DNA from: a virus
Reading direction: 5' to 3' (one strand)
IMG/VR virus record: IMGVR_UViG_3300036393_000034
Location: 1-25,205 of that record
Length of the DNA stretch: 25,205 bases
The number at the start of each line of letters is the position of its first letter. The first letter of the stretch is position 1. The translations under genes were made by a program, and so were the position numbers. Under the pieces are notes generated by a model, which was not told where the DNA came from, did not search any database, and was given only the letters and a program-made list of their open reading frames with translations. Positions 7,868 through 15,602 of this stretch are shown piece by piece.

Positions 7868-8320
7868 ATGGCACTGACCTATCCCGAATACGCCACCCCA
7901 CAGCCATCGCAGACCAGGCTCACCGACCTGCTCGACCTGTGGGACCAGGGCGTCGCGCAGGGCAAGGCCGATCGCTACGAGCGCGAAGCGCCGCGGCAAT
8001 TCGCGAACGCGGCCGCGCCGCTGTCGGAGTACGGCCTGACGACGCCACCCGACCAGTTGCGGGCCCTGTTCGCCAACCCCGAGACGCGTCCGTTCGCCGT
8101 GCAGATGGTGCAGGAGGCAACGGCCCGGCGCGCTGCTGCCAACGATCCAATCAGGCAGTTGCGGCTGAGGAAAGCACAGTGGGACTTGGCCCAGTCGCAG
8201 CTCGGTTCGGCCCAACCTGCTCCTGCTTCCACCGGGGGCGACGCGCCTCCTGCCGGCTGGCAGGACTCTCCAGAGGTCTGGAGCTACCTGACGCCTGAGG
8301 AGCGTGCCCTATGGAACTGA
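7868..8320 (+). CDS. Small conserved cassette protein A (paralogue of 13066-13554)
   Basis: A 150-aa protein about three-quarters identical, by hand alignment over its first ~104 residues, to the protein at 13066-13554. Shared runs include LTDLLDLW, QGVAQGKADRYEREAP and PPDQLRALFANPETR. The last ~45 residues are unrelated (a PAPASTGGDAPP linker then SPEVWSYLTPEERALW here). The ATG at 7868 follows AGGGAG at good spacing and matches the start of the paralogue. The frame is open back to the gp10 stub at 7727, so a 197-aa chimera is possible but unlikely. It overlaps the next gene by 10 bp. Function unknown; in the P22 order this is the slot of small ejection or ejection-chaperone proteins. Confidence 0.75.
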   Translation: MALTYPEYATPQPSQTRLTDLLDLWDQGVAQGKADRYEREAPRQFANAAAPLSEYGLTTPPDQLRALFANPETRPFAVQMVQEATARRAAANDPIRQLRLRKAQWDLAQSQLGSAQPAPASTGGDAPPAGWQDSPEVWSYLTPEERALWN

Positions 8321-9969
8321 CAATCGAACAACAGAAGGAGCTCGCTCTTGCCAGCGCTCGCAAGCGGCTGGTGGAAGCAGGAGCTTCGGCGGTCGGCAAC
8401 ACCAGGCAGGGCCAGCAGTTGGCCGACGGCGGTCCAGCCACGGCAGCAGGTCCTTCGCCCACATTTCTTGGGCAGCCGCTCACCTTTCAAGGAAAGCCGA
8501 TCCCCGCCAACTGGCTTGCTGATCCCGAGAACATGAAGCAGCTGATGGCGCCGTACTCATTGGCGAACCAGCCCTCGCTTAGTGAGGTGTTGGACGCGTT
8601 TCAGACGGGCGCGCATAATGGGATGACGTGGGGTTTCGGCGACGAGATCCAGGCCGGCCTCGAGACGCCCTTTCGCACGGCCGGGCAGGCGATCAACGGG
8701 GACCTGGTTGACCTCGGAAAGGCCTACGGCGCGGGCCTCGAAGAAACCCGCGCGCATATGGATGAGCGGACCAGCAAGGCGCCGGCGGCCGCATTCGTCG
8801 GAGAGCTTGTTGGAGGCCTCGTGTCTGGCAGCACCTTGGCCAAGGGAACGGAGATGGCCCTGAAAGCAGGGGTGCCCCTGCTCGAAGCAATCATGCGCGG
8901 GGGGATAGAGGGGGGCATCTACGGCGGTATCAGCGGGTTCGGAAACAGCCGGTCGGAGGACCTGTTGGGTCGTCTTGGGGATGCCTACATGGGGGCGCTG
9001 TGGGGCGTTGGTACCGGCGCGGCGATGACTGGCGGCGGAGCTGTGGCGAGCGGGGCCGGCAAGAGGCTGCCCGTTCAAACGGTCGAAGAGCTGAACGCGG
9101 CGGCACTCGCGAAGTATGCACAAGCCGGGGCCGCTGGCGTTAAGGCGTCCAAGCCACAGACCGCAACCCTCGCGACCTCCATCAGCGACATCGCGACGTC
9201 CAATGGGCTCGTCTCGCGTAGTGGCAAGCTGGACACCTCGAATCTCCGTATTCTTAACCTTATCAAGTCATTCGACGAGTTTGCGGGGCGCAAGATGAAC
9301 GTGCCCCAGATGCTGGCTCTGCGGGTAAAGCTCACCGACATGGCGAAAAGCAGCGAGCCCGCCGAACGGCGGATCGCCATGCAGATGCTCGAGGAGTTCG
9401 ACAGGTTCACGGACGAACTGGCGCCGACGCTGAAGGCAGGCAACGCACTTAGTCACAGTGCCACGAAGGGCGATCTCATCGAGAGCGCTATTGAACGTGC
9501 CCGCGTCAATGCTCGCGGACGCACTGGCTCGGAGTTCGAAAAGGCCCTGCGCACCGAGTTCGAGACCCTGCAGCATCAGATCATCAAGGGGGAGCTTAAG
9601 GGACTGACCGCGACCGAGATCGATGCGATCAACAAGGTTGCCGATGGCACGCCCTTGGCGAATGCCCTGCGTGGCATTGGGCAGCTCGCTCCACCAGGCG
9701 CAGTCCCCACCATGGCTCTCGGCATGGTTGCACAAGAACCCAAGCTTGGCGGATTAGCTGCCCTCGCGCTGGGCACGGCGGGGGTTGGAAGTCGCGTTGC
9801 CGCAAACACCCTGACCAAGAACGCCGCTGAATCGGCAGCCTTGATCGCACGGAACGGCGGCGTGGCCGTGCCGCGCAAGCAACTCACTGCAGAGGAATTA
9901 GCATTGATCGCGTGGCTGCGACGAGGGGCAAGTCTAGAAGCGGGTCAATTGCCTCTGGAGGTGCCATAG
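8311..9969 (+). CDS. Large ejection-type internal virion protein A
   Basis: A 552-aa protein starting inside the stop of the small cassette gene, after a GAGGAG ribosome site. The N-terminal part includes GMTWGFGDEIQAGLETP (about 104-120), a motif I associate with large phage internal proteins. Residues ~158-250 are glycine-rich amphipathic and membrane-active-looking helices (GELVGGLVSG, GGIEGGIYGGISGFG, GALWGVGTGAAMTGGG). A charged helical middle follows (LALRVKLTDMAKSS). Near the C-terminus are AINKVADGTPLANALRGIGQLAP and an Ala/Gly-rich segment. This architecture fits proteins injected into the envelope to help DNA cross, such as P22 gp16/gp20. Base composition looks less GC-rich than the head genes, suggesting separate acquisition. 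The role is inferred from architecture and position. Confidence 0.65.
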   Translation: MELTIEQQKELALASARKRLVEAGASAVGNTRQGQQLADGGPATAAGPSPTFLGQPLTFQGKPIPANWLADPENMKQLMAPYSLANQPSLSEVLDAFQTGAHNGMTWGFGDEIQAGLETPFRTAGQAINGDLVDLGKAYGAGLEETRAHMDERTSKAPAAAFVGELVGGLVSGSTLAKGTEMALKAGVPLLEAIMRGGIEGGIYGGISGFGNSRSEDLLGRLGDAYMGALWGVGTGAAMTGGGAVASGAGKRLPVQTVEELNAAALAKYAQAGAAGVKASKPQTATLATSISDIATSNGLVSRSGKLDTSNLRILNLIKSFDEFAGRKMNVPQMLALRVKLTDMAKSSEPAERRIAMQMLEEFDRFTDELAPTLKAGNALSHSATKGDLIESAIERARVNARGRTGSEFEKALRTEFETLQHQIIKGELKGLTATEIDAINKVADGTPLANALRGIGQLAPPGAVPTMALGMVAQEPKLGGLAALALGTAGVGSRVAANTLTKNAAESAALIARNGGVAVPRKQLTAEELALIAWLRRGASLEAGQLPLEVP

Positions 9970-10034
9970 GCCCGCGATGCGATCCGCCAGAGATCCGGCC
10001 ACCAGCGACGGTCGCGTCTTTTGACGTGATCGAG

Positions 10035-10265
10035 TTACTTGGGCGGCCATAGGTGCCACCAATCAGGCCACACCTTGCAAAGGGCGTAAAATGCGATCAA
10101 GGCGATGACCACCAGGACCCATCGGATGTACCGTAATTCGGACAGCACCGCCCCCGTGTTTCGCAACATGACGGCGCGCGTCTTTTCATCCTCGGACATG
10201 CGCTCATAGAACTCTCTTTCGCGTATGAGCTCGTCTTTGCGGGATATCACGGGGGACACATCCAT
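10035..10265 (-). CDS. Small single-helix membrane protein (minus-strand moron-like gene)
   Basis: A 76-aa protein with a charged N-terminal half (KDELIREREFYERMSEDEKTR, helical) and one clear transmembrane helix near the C-terminus (WVLVVIALIAFYALCKVW), ending in WWHLWPPK. It faces against the virion genes, just after the large ejection gene of cassette A. Cassette B also has minus-strand small membrane genes at the matching position. No strong ribosome site is seen; ACAAT directly precedes the ATG. Small reverse-strand membrane genes in phages are often lysogenic-conversion or superinfection-exclusion genes, but that is only a context inference. Confidence 0.6.
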   Translation of the reverse strand: MDVSPVISRKDELIREREFYERMSEDEKTRAVMLRNTGAVLSELRYIRWVLVVIALIAFYALCKVWPDWWHLWPPK

Positions 10266-10388
10266 ATTGTAGCCATCGGCAATATGAACACAGGCCCTTG
10301 GCGCCGCAAGATGCTCGCGGTCTCGCTTACTGCCAGGCTTCTATCTACCCCCTGGTGACACACCGATCCTCACCTCCGACAGCCTTCC

Positions 10389-10530
10389 CAAGCAGCCATC
10401 TGCGTGCCCAGTTTCGTCGCCGGCGACACAGCCACCTCGACGCTGTAGGTGACCGATGCAGATGGGCCCACCAAGCGTGGCGCAGTCGATGCCCGCCGAA
10501 GCGCGCAGCATGCCGTCGGTGACTCCCCTC
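10389..10530 (+). pseudogene. Relic of the 5' end of the tail-collar gene (paralogue of 16826-17821)
   Basis: This segment aligns with the first ~140 bp of the tail-collar gene at 16826. Matching blocks include GCAGCCATCTG, CGTGCCCA, GCCACCTCGACGC and AGCGTGGCGCA. The start codon is gone (CAAGCAGCC against CATGGCAGCC). In the original frame it reads AAIC...GDTATSTL and hits a TAG at 10446-10448. It is a dead fragment joined at its right end to the direct repeat at 10543. The rest of the 10266-10557 gap holds no convincing gene. Confidence 0.8.
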
Positions 10531-10542
10531 CAACCCAACACC

Positions 10543-10584
10543 AATCGAGTACTTCTGATGCCCCCGATCAGCTGGCCTACCGGC
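10543..10584. repeat. 42-bp direct repeat, right copy (gp4 tail + gp10 start)
   Basis: This is the second copy of the repeat at 7712-7753, with one base different (TAC for TAT in the former gp4 tail). Here the gp4 tail is only a relic of about five codons fused to decayed tail-collar sequence, while the gp10 start continues into the intact gene. The old TGATG overlap is kept, but no gp4 frame reaches it. Confidence 0.95.
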
Positions 10585-11976
10585 ACTGCGCCGGGCGTGA
10601 ACCCTACCGAAACCGGCGGACGGCTGATCAATGCCATCGCCGAGCGGGCCCCAACGGGGTCGCGCAGCGAGATTGTCTGGCGTCGCGTCGCCGGGCTAAT
10701 TGCCCGCTTCACCACCATTGAGACCGCCATTCGCGGCGCGCTGCTGGTCGGCTCGGTGCTCTATGTGGTTTCCGGCAACCGGGTCTATTCGATCACCTCG
10801 AGCTATGTGGTCACCGAGCTCACCGGCACGGTGGGCGGCGCCGGCCCCGTCACCATGGCGCGCAACATGAAGGCGCCGGTGCCCGACGTGCTGATTGTCC
10901 ACTCCTCGGGCATGTCGCAGATCAACATCTCCGGCGCCTCTGTCGCCGTGTTCAGCGATGGCGACCTGCCCTCGGTCAACTCGATCTGTTGGGTCGACGG
11001 CTATTTCATCGTCACCGCCGAGAACGGCCTCGCCTACCAGTCGGGGCTCAACGACACGACGTTCGCCTCGGTCGACCGCACCACGGCCGAGGCCGACCCC
11101 GACGGGCTCTACCGCGCCATCGCCTCGGGCAGCGACCTGATCCTGATGGGCACCGCTTCGCTCGAATTCTACGCCAATGCCGGCAACCCTACCGGCTTCG
11201 CCTTCAACCGCTCGGTGGTGGTGCCGATCGGGCTCAAGGCCCCCTATGCGGTGGCCGGGTTCGAGCCGGGCTTTGCCGATACGGTGATCTTCGTTGCCAA
11301 CGACAACACGGTGAGACGGCTCCAGGGCTATGAGCCGGCGCCGATTTCGGGGCCCGACCTCAACCGGCTGATCGAGGCGGTGACCAACCCCGCCGAGCTC
11401 GTCGCCTGGGTCTACCAGGCGGCCGGGCACGCCTATTGGGTGCTGAGCGGGCCGGGCTGGACCTGGGTCTACGACGTTTCGACCGGCAGCTGGCACGAGC
11501 GCCAGAGCTATGGTTTTCCCGATTGGCGCTGCCGCTTCGGCGTCGCCGCCTGGAGCAAGTGGTTCACCTTCGACCTCGAAAGCGGCACGGCGTTCGAGCT
11601 GAACTCGACCGCCCGCCGCGACGGCGCGCGCCCGCTGGTCTGGACGCTCCGCTCCAACCAGGCGCACCGCTTTCCCGGCCGCGCCGTGATCCACAAGGCG
11701 AGCTTCGATTTCGAAACCGGCATCGGCCTCGACGCCGGCATTTCGCCGATCGAAACCGACCCGGTGGTGCGGATCCGCTGGTCCGACGATGGCGGCCGCA
11801 ACTGGGGCAATCCGCTGACCCGGAAGCTCGGCACGCAAGGCGAGGACCTGCCCATCGACATCAACAATGCCGGCCTCACCAGCCGCAAGGGCCGGATCTG
11901 GGAGATGAGCATTTCCGACCCCATCGAGATCGCGTTCTTCGGTGGCGCCATGGATATCGAGGAGCGCGCCGCGTGA
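10558..11976 (+). CDS. Tail hub / packaged-DNA stabilisation protein, P22 gp10-like
   Basis: A 472-aa protein, the same size class as P22 gp10, which closes the DNA-filled head and links the gp4 ring to the rest of the tail. It is beta-rich throughout, with features seen in this family: an NPTETGGRLINAIAE start, VLYVVSGNRVYSI, SDLILMGTASLEFYAN, a TVIFVANDNTVRRL segment, and a C-terminal VRIRWSDDGGRNW followed by IWEMSISDPIEIAFFGG. The start at 10558 is chosen because it matches the gp10 stub beside gp4 at 7727. The frame is open upstream to an ATG at 10456 with AGGTGA before it, so a 34-residue extension through relic sequence is possible. The stop overlaps the next GTG start (GTGA). Confidence 0.78.
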   Translation: MPPISWPTGTAPGVNPTETGGRLINAIAERAPTGSRSEIVWRRVAGLIARFTTIETAIRGALLVGSVLYVVSGNRVYSITSSYVVTELTGTVGGAGPVTMARNMKAPVPDVLIVHSSGMSQINISGASVAVFSDGDLPSVNSICWVDGYFIVTAENGLAYQSGLNDTTFASVDRTTAEADPDGLYRAIASGSDLILMGTASLEFYANAGNPTGFAFNRSVVVPIGLKAPYAVAGFEPGFADTVIFVANDNTVRRLQGYEPAPISGPDLNRLIEAVTNPAELVAWVYQAAGHAYWVLSGPGWTWVYDVSTGSWHERQSYGFPDWRCRFGVAAWSKWFTFDLESGTAFELNSTARRDGARPLVWTLRSNQAHRFPGRAVIHKASFDFETGIGLDAGISPIETDPVVRIRWSDDGGRNWGNPLTRKLGTQGEDLPIDINNAGLTSRKGRIWEMSISDPIEIAFFGGAMDIEERAA

Positions 11977-12350
11977 GCACCTCGGACAGCCTCAGGCCGA
12001 TCCCGCATCCGAGCGCCCGGCTGGTCGGTGCCGACGGGGCGATCACAAAACCCTGGTACGACTGGCTGAACCAGCTGGCGGAAAAGCTCGCCGAGCTGAC
12101 CCCGCTCGAAGGCGCCGCAACCTACGATCCGCCGAGCCTCGCCGATGGCGCCGGCACCACGACGACCGTGACCGTCCCCGGCGCGGCGCTCGGCGATTTC
12201 GCGATGGCGGCGTTCTCGCTGCCGACAGCCGGCATCACCATCACCGCCTGGGTGAGCGCCCAGAACATTGTTTCCGTCCGCTTCCAGAACGAGAGCGGCG
12301 GCCCCCTCGACATCGCCGGCGGCAGGCTCGCCGCGCGCGTGCAGAAATAG
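11973..12350 (+). CDS. Small tail-region protein, unknown function
   Basis: A 125-aa protein starting with GTG that overlaps the gp10-like stop by four bases (GTGA), indicating translational coupling. The N-terminal half has an ITKPWYDWLNQLAEKL segment, a pattern common in small phage tail-adaptor proteins. The C-terminal half is a predicted beta sandwich (TVTVPGAALGDFAMAAF, ITAWVSAQNIVSVRFQN). Such beta domains occur in virion proteins that pack against tail or fibre. It occupies the slot where P22 has its tail needle, but shows no needle-like coiled coil. Confidence 0.65.
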   Translation: MSTSDSLRPIPHPSARLVGADGAITKPWYDWLNQLAEKLAELTPLEGAATYDPPSLADGAGTTTTVTVPGAALGDFAMAAFSLPTAGITITAWVSAQNIVSVRFQNESGGPLDIAGGRLAARVQK

Positions 12351-12359
12351 GAGCCTCAT

Positions 12360-13055
12360 ATGGCAGATCTTTTCGAAACCATCGGCGACTGGCTGGGGCT
12401 CAACAAGGGCAAGGCCACGCAGAAGGCGGCCGAGCAGAACCGCGGCGTCATCGACCAGCTGGCCAAGACCGGCCGGCCGATCATCGAGGGCATCCAGGGC
12501 GTCACCGGCGACTATCTCGATCTGGGCAAACTCGGCGCCGATCGCTATGCCGACGCCATGGGGCTCAACGGCCCCGACGGCTATGCCCGGGCCGAGGCGG
12601 CGTTCCGCGCCGGGCCGGGCTACCAGTTCGCCCTCGACCAGGGGCTTGATGCGGTGGCCCGCAAAGGCTCGGCGATGGGTCGGCTCGATTCAGGCAATAC
12701 CGATCTCGACCTCATGCGCTACGCCACCGGCTATGCCGACCAGGCCTGGGGCAACTGGATGAACGGGCTGAGCGGCTACAACAATATGTACGGCCAGGGC
12801 GTCGGCAACGACGTCGCCGCCCGCGGCCTCGGCCTCGATTTCGAGAGCGGCCTGGCCTCCAGCTACATGGGCGCCAACAACCAGGTCGCCGCCGGCAAGG
12901 AAGCCGGCCAGGGCGCCATGCTCGACGCGCTGGGCTCGATCGTCGGCATCGCCGGCCAGGCGTTCGGCGGCGGCGCCTTCGGCGGCTATGGCGGGTTCAA
13001 GGGCGGCGGCGGCATGGGGCCGAACACGCTCAACGGCACAGTCACCCAGCGATAG
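12360..13055 (+). CDS. DNA ejection protein, P22 gp7-like slot
   Basis: A 231-aa protein close in size to P22 gp7 and in the matching gene position. It starts with a helix (MADLFETIGDWLGLNKGKA), continues with a helical middle, and carries the motif FRAGPGYQFALDQGLDAVAR (about 81-100), which I associate with podophage internal/DNA-transfer proteins. After GNTDLDLMRYATGYADQAW comes a glycine-rich, weakly hydrophobic C-terminus (GIAGQAFGGGAFGGYGGF), suited to membrane insertion during injection. The ribosome site is AGGAG. Its last ~150 bp exist as a decayed copy at 7754-7867. The role is inferred from motif and position. Confidence 0.7.
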   Translation: MADLFETIGDWLGLNKGKATQKAAEQNRGVIDQLAKTGRPIIEGIQGVTGDYLDLGKLGADRYADAMGLNGPDGYARAEAAFRAGPGYQFALDQGLDAVARKGSAMGRLDSGNTDLDLMRYATGYADQAWGNWMNGLSGYNNMYGQGVGNDVAARGLGLDFESGLASSYMGANNQVAAGKEAGQGAMLDALGSIVGIAGQAFGGGAFGGYGGFKGGGGMGPNTLNGTVTQR

Positions 13056-13065
13056 GAGCCCGCAG

Positions 13066-13554
13066 ATGGCACTGAACTACCCCGACTACGTCGTCCCGCA
13101 GCCTTCGCCGACCAAGCTCACCGACCTGCTCGACCTGTGGAACCAGGGCGTCGCCCAAGGCAAAGCCGATCGTTACGAGCGCGAAGCGCCGCAGCAATTC
13201 GCTCAGGCTGCCGCCCCGCTGTCGCAATTCGGGCTAACGATGCCGCCCGATCAGCTGCGCGCGTTGTTCGCTAACCCGGAGACGCGGGCATTTGCGTGGC
13301 AGCAGATGCAAGAGGCATCACAGCGCCGGGCCGAAGCCTACGATCCGTTACGCCAGCTGCAACTCAAGCAGGCGCACTATGGCGCGGCCGGGGAGCCGCA
13401 ACCCGCGGCAACAACCGCTCTCTACCCCCCCATCCCTGCACCGCGCGAAGCGCGACCGACGCCACGCCCGCGACCCGGCATCGGCGCGATCGAAGGCGGC
13501 TACCGTTTCACCGGCGGTGATCCGTCCAACTCTGCCAACTGGGAGAAACTCTGA
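13066..13554 (+). CDS. Small conserved cassette protein B (paralogue of 7868-8320)
   Basis: A 162-aa protein with an N-terminal ~104-residue domain shared with the cassette A protein (LTDLLDLWNQGVAQGKADRY, PPDQLRALFANPETR). It then diverges into a Pro/Arg-rich linker and a short tail ending in NSANWEKL. The ATG follows AGGAG. Its stop codon overlaps the next start (TGATG at 13552-13556), so the two proteins are probably made in ratio. A conserved N-terminal domain with swapped tails, each paired with a different large protein, suggests that the tail contacts its own large partner. Function unknown; ejection accessory by context. Confidence 0.72.
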   Translation: MALNYPDYVVPQPSPTKLTDLLDLWNQGVAQGKADRYEREAPQQFAQAAAPLSQFGLTMPPDQLRALFANPETRAFAWQQMQEASQRRAEAYDPLRQLQLKQAHYGAAGEPQPAATTALYPPIPAPREARPTPRPRPGIGAIEGGYRFTGGDPSNSANWEKL

Positions 13555-15602
13555 TGGCCGGTCCCTGGGAGAACTATGCGCCAAGCACCGCGACCGGCCC
13601 TTGGGCCGTGCCACCAGCGGGGTTGGAACCCGGTACGCGCGCATATGCAGACTGGGCTCTCCAACAAGCCATGGCCGGAAAGATCCTGCCGAAGGTGAGT
13701 GAGACTCCCCCGGCTTGGGAAGCACCCTGGGTCACACCAGGCGTGGGGGAACCAGGAATTCCTATCATCTCCGACATTACCCGGTCCCTGTATCCTTTCG
13801 AACGAAACTTGGAGACCAGCGAATATAGGCTTGCTGTTCCGAAGATCGCTCCCGCGACGATTGAAAGCGTGGTCGACGCAGCGACCCTTACTCGCGACAT
13901 AGCGGCTGGCGCCTATAATACGGAACTCGACTCTGGCCGCCTCAATCTGACTCCCGAGCTGGTCGGACGCATCTTGAACCTCTCCTCGTTTGGCATCACC
14001 GGCGCGATGCCCAAGCTTGGCCCTGGCGGGATCACTCGAGTGGGTCGGGAGGCTGCGACCAAGGAAGCCGATGGCTTCGGGATTCCTCTCACTTCCGGAC
14101 AGGCGTCAGCCGACCTGCACAAGTTGCGTGCCGAAGAGCTAATGCGTCAGGATGGATCTTCGGCCCAGCCCATCATACGTACGTTCGACGACCGACAGAG
14201 TGAGGCAATCGGCAACGCGGCGGGCGCACTGGGCAAGGAGCTCGGCGGCACGGTCGACGATCTGACCGGCACCCTGACCAGCGGACTGCAAAAGAAGATA
14301 AAGCTGGCACAAAAGCGAGCCGACGCGCTGTTCCGGTTTGCACGGGATGGGAACCTAACGATCGAGCCCACAGCGGCAAAAGCACTCCCTGGCTTCGTCC
14401 AGCAACGCCTGGCCGGCATGATTGTGAATCACGAGCTCACGCCAATGGCGACCGCCGCATGGAGGGAGATCCAAGACGCTGGCCTCGCCGCTGACCGTGG
14501 GCCCCTCTCGTGGAGGGAACTCGATGAGCTGCGAGTCAAGCTGGCCAAGCTTTCTGCAACCGACGACTACGATATCGCCGCCACGCAGGGTGTGCAGGAC
14601 GCTTTCGACGGCTGGTTGGACGACTTGGTCGATCAGCAACTGTTCAGCGGGGACGAGGAAGCACTGCAGGCGCTCAAGGCCGCCCGAGCCAAGTCGGTCC
14701 AGTACCTCGGTGTCACTAAACCGAAGAAGGGCGATGCTGCCGGGGCAGTCATCGCCAAGATGCAGCAGGGCGACGCTACTGCCGAACAAATCGCAAACTG
14801 GCTCTACGGCGCTGACGTGGTGTCACCTAGCCTTGCCGCGACGGACGTCGCCAAGCGCCTAAAGGGCCTCTTCGGCCCATCGAGTAACCAGTGGAAAGCC
14901 ATTCGTGCCTCAGCTTGGAGTAAGTTGATCAACGACCCCGCAACAGGTGAGATACGCCCCACAGCGGCCCTAGCGAAGCGGATCGACGAGTTCGTCAACC
15001 AAGGGGATACCTCATTGGCAGGCACGCTGTTCTCCGAGAACGAGCGCAACCGGATGAAGGCGCTCTCGGCCGTTATCAAGAGGACGATCTTGCCCATCGA
15101 TGCAAAGAACCCATCGCGCCCACTGTTGGGGCTCGGCGACGCCGCCAATGACGTACTAGTGGCAATATTGAGCGGCGCAGTGGGACTGAAGCTCGGGGGT
15201 GAGCTACCGGGAGTACTAGCCGCAACCGCAGTTCCCGTCTTCCGCAGAGCCATGCGCGAGGCCGAGGCAAGAGCGGCGATCGCTAACAAGCCCCCCCTGG
15301 ATGCCCTACCCTACGCTCCCAGCCTCACCGCCCGGATCGCAGCCATGACAGCGAACGACGACAGCGACATGGACCTGCGTGCACTGAGCCAGCAGCTCGC
15401 CCAGGGCAACAAGCCCCCCGGGGTCAACGACGACCTAGCCAACATTCTAGAAACTACGGGTCTGAGACCTGGCTCGACGGACCTTTCGGGGGTCGACCCT
15501 GCGACGCGTCCTCGGCCGTTCCTGCCTTTGGGAATGCGGAATCTGCTCCGGGAGGAACCGGTAACACTATCGGCACCGCCCCTGTTTCAGTTGCACGCTT
15601 GA
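13554..15602 (+). CDS. Large ejection-type internal virion protein B
   Basis: A 682-aa mostly helical protein coupled to the preceding gene. It has a Trp/Pro-rich N-terminus, the motif GFGIPLTSGQASADLHKLRAEE (about 174-195) that I associate with phage internal virion proteins, long charged helices (LSWRELDELRVKLAKLS), and near the C-terminus a hydrophobic LVAILSGAVGLKLGGELPG segment. The class resembles the cassette A large protein, yet little direct sequence similarity is visible between the two. Codon use is less GC-biased than in the head genes. Its last 149 bp overlap, tail to tail, the minus-strand gene ending at 15454. Role inferred: an envelope-crossing ejection protein like P22 gp16/gp20. 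Confidence 0.65.
   Translation: MAGPWENYAPSTATGPWAVPPAGLEPGTRAYADWALQQAMAGKILPKVSETPPAWEAPWVTPGVGEPGIPIISDITRSLYPFERNLETSEYRLAVPKIAPATIESVVDAATLTRDIAAGAYNTELDSGRLNLTPELVGRILNLSSFGITGAMPKLGPGGITRVGREAATKEADGFGIPLTSGQASADLHKLRAEELMRQDGSSAQPIIRTFDDRQSEAIGNAAGALGKELGGTVDDLTGTLTSGLQKKIKLAQKRADALFRFARDGNLTIEPTAAKALPGFVQQRLAGMIVNHELTPMATAAWREIQDAGLAADRGPLSWRELDELRVKLAKLSATDDYDIAATQGVQDAFDGWLDDLVDQQLFSGDEEALQALKAARAKSVQYLGVTKPKKGDAAGAVIAKMQQGDATAEQIANWLYGADVVSPSLAATDVAKRLKGLFGPSSNQWKAIRASAWSKLINDPATGEIRPTAALAKRIDEFVNQGDTSLAGTLFSENERNRMKALSAVIKRTILPIDAKNPSRPLLGLGDAANDVLVAILSGAVGLKLGGELPGVLAATAVPVFRRAMREAEARAAIANKPPLDALPYAPSLTARIAAMTANDDSDMDLRALSQQLAQGNKPPGVNDDLANILETTGLRPGSTDLSGVDPATRPRPFLPLGMRNLLREEPVTLSAPPLFQLHA

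Noticed and set aside
10266-10300. TACAAT directly before the minus-strand ATG at 10265 as a -10 box of a leaderless transcript
   Set aside because: No good -35 box at the right distance was found, so the match may be chance.
7712-10584. Cassette A as a transposon with a 42-bp target-site duplication
   Set aside because: No transposase or terminal inverted repeats are present, and 42 bp is too long for usual target duplications. The fossil flanks of the gp7-like and collar genes explain the structure better by duplication or illegitimate recombination.
10696-11838. 380-aa minus-strand open frame
   Set aside because: It is antisense to the gp10-like gene, which has clear family features; composition is typical of a shadow.
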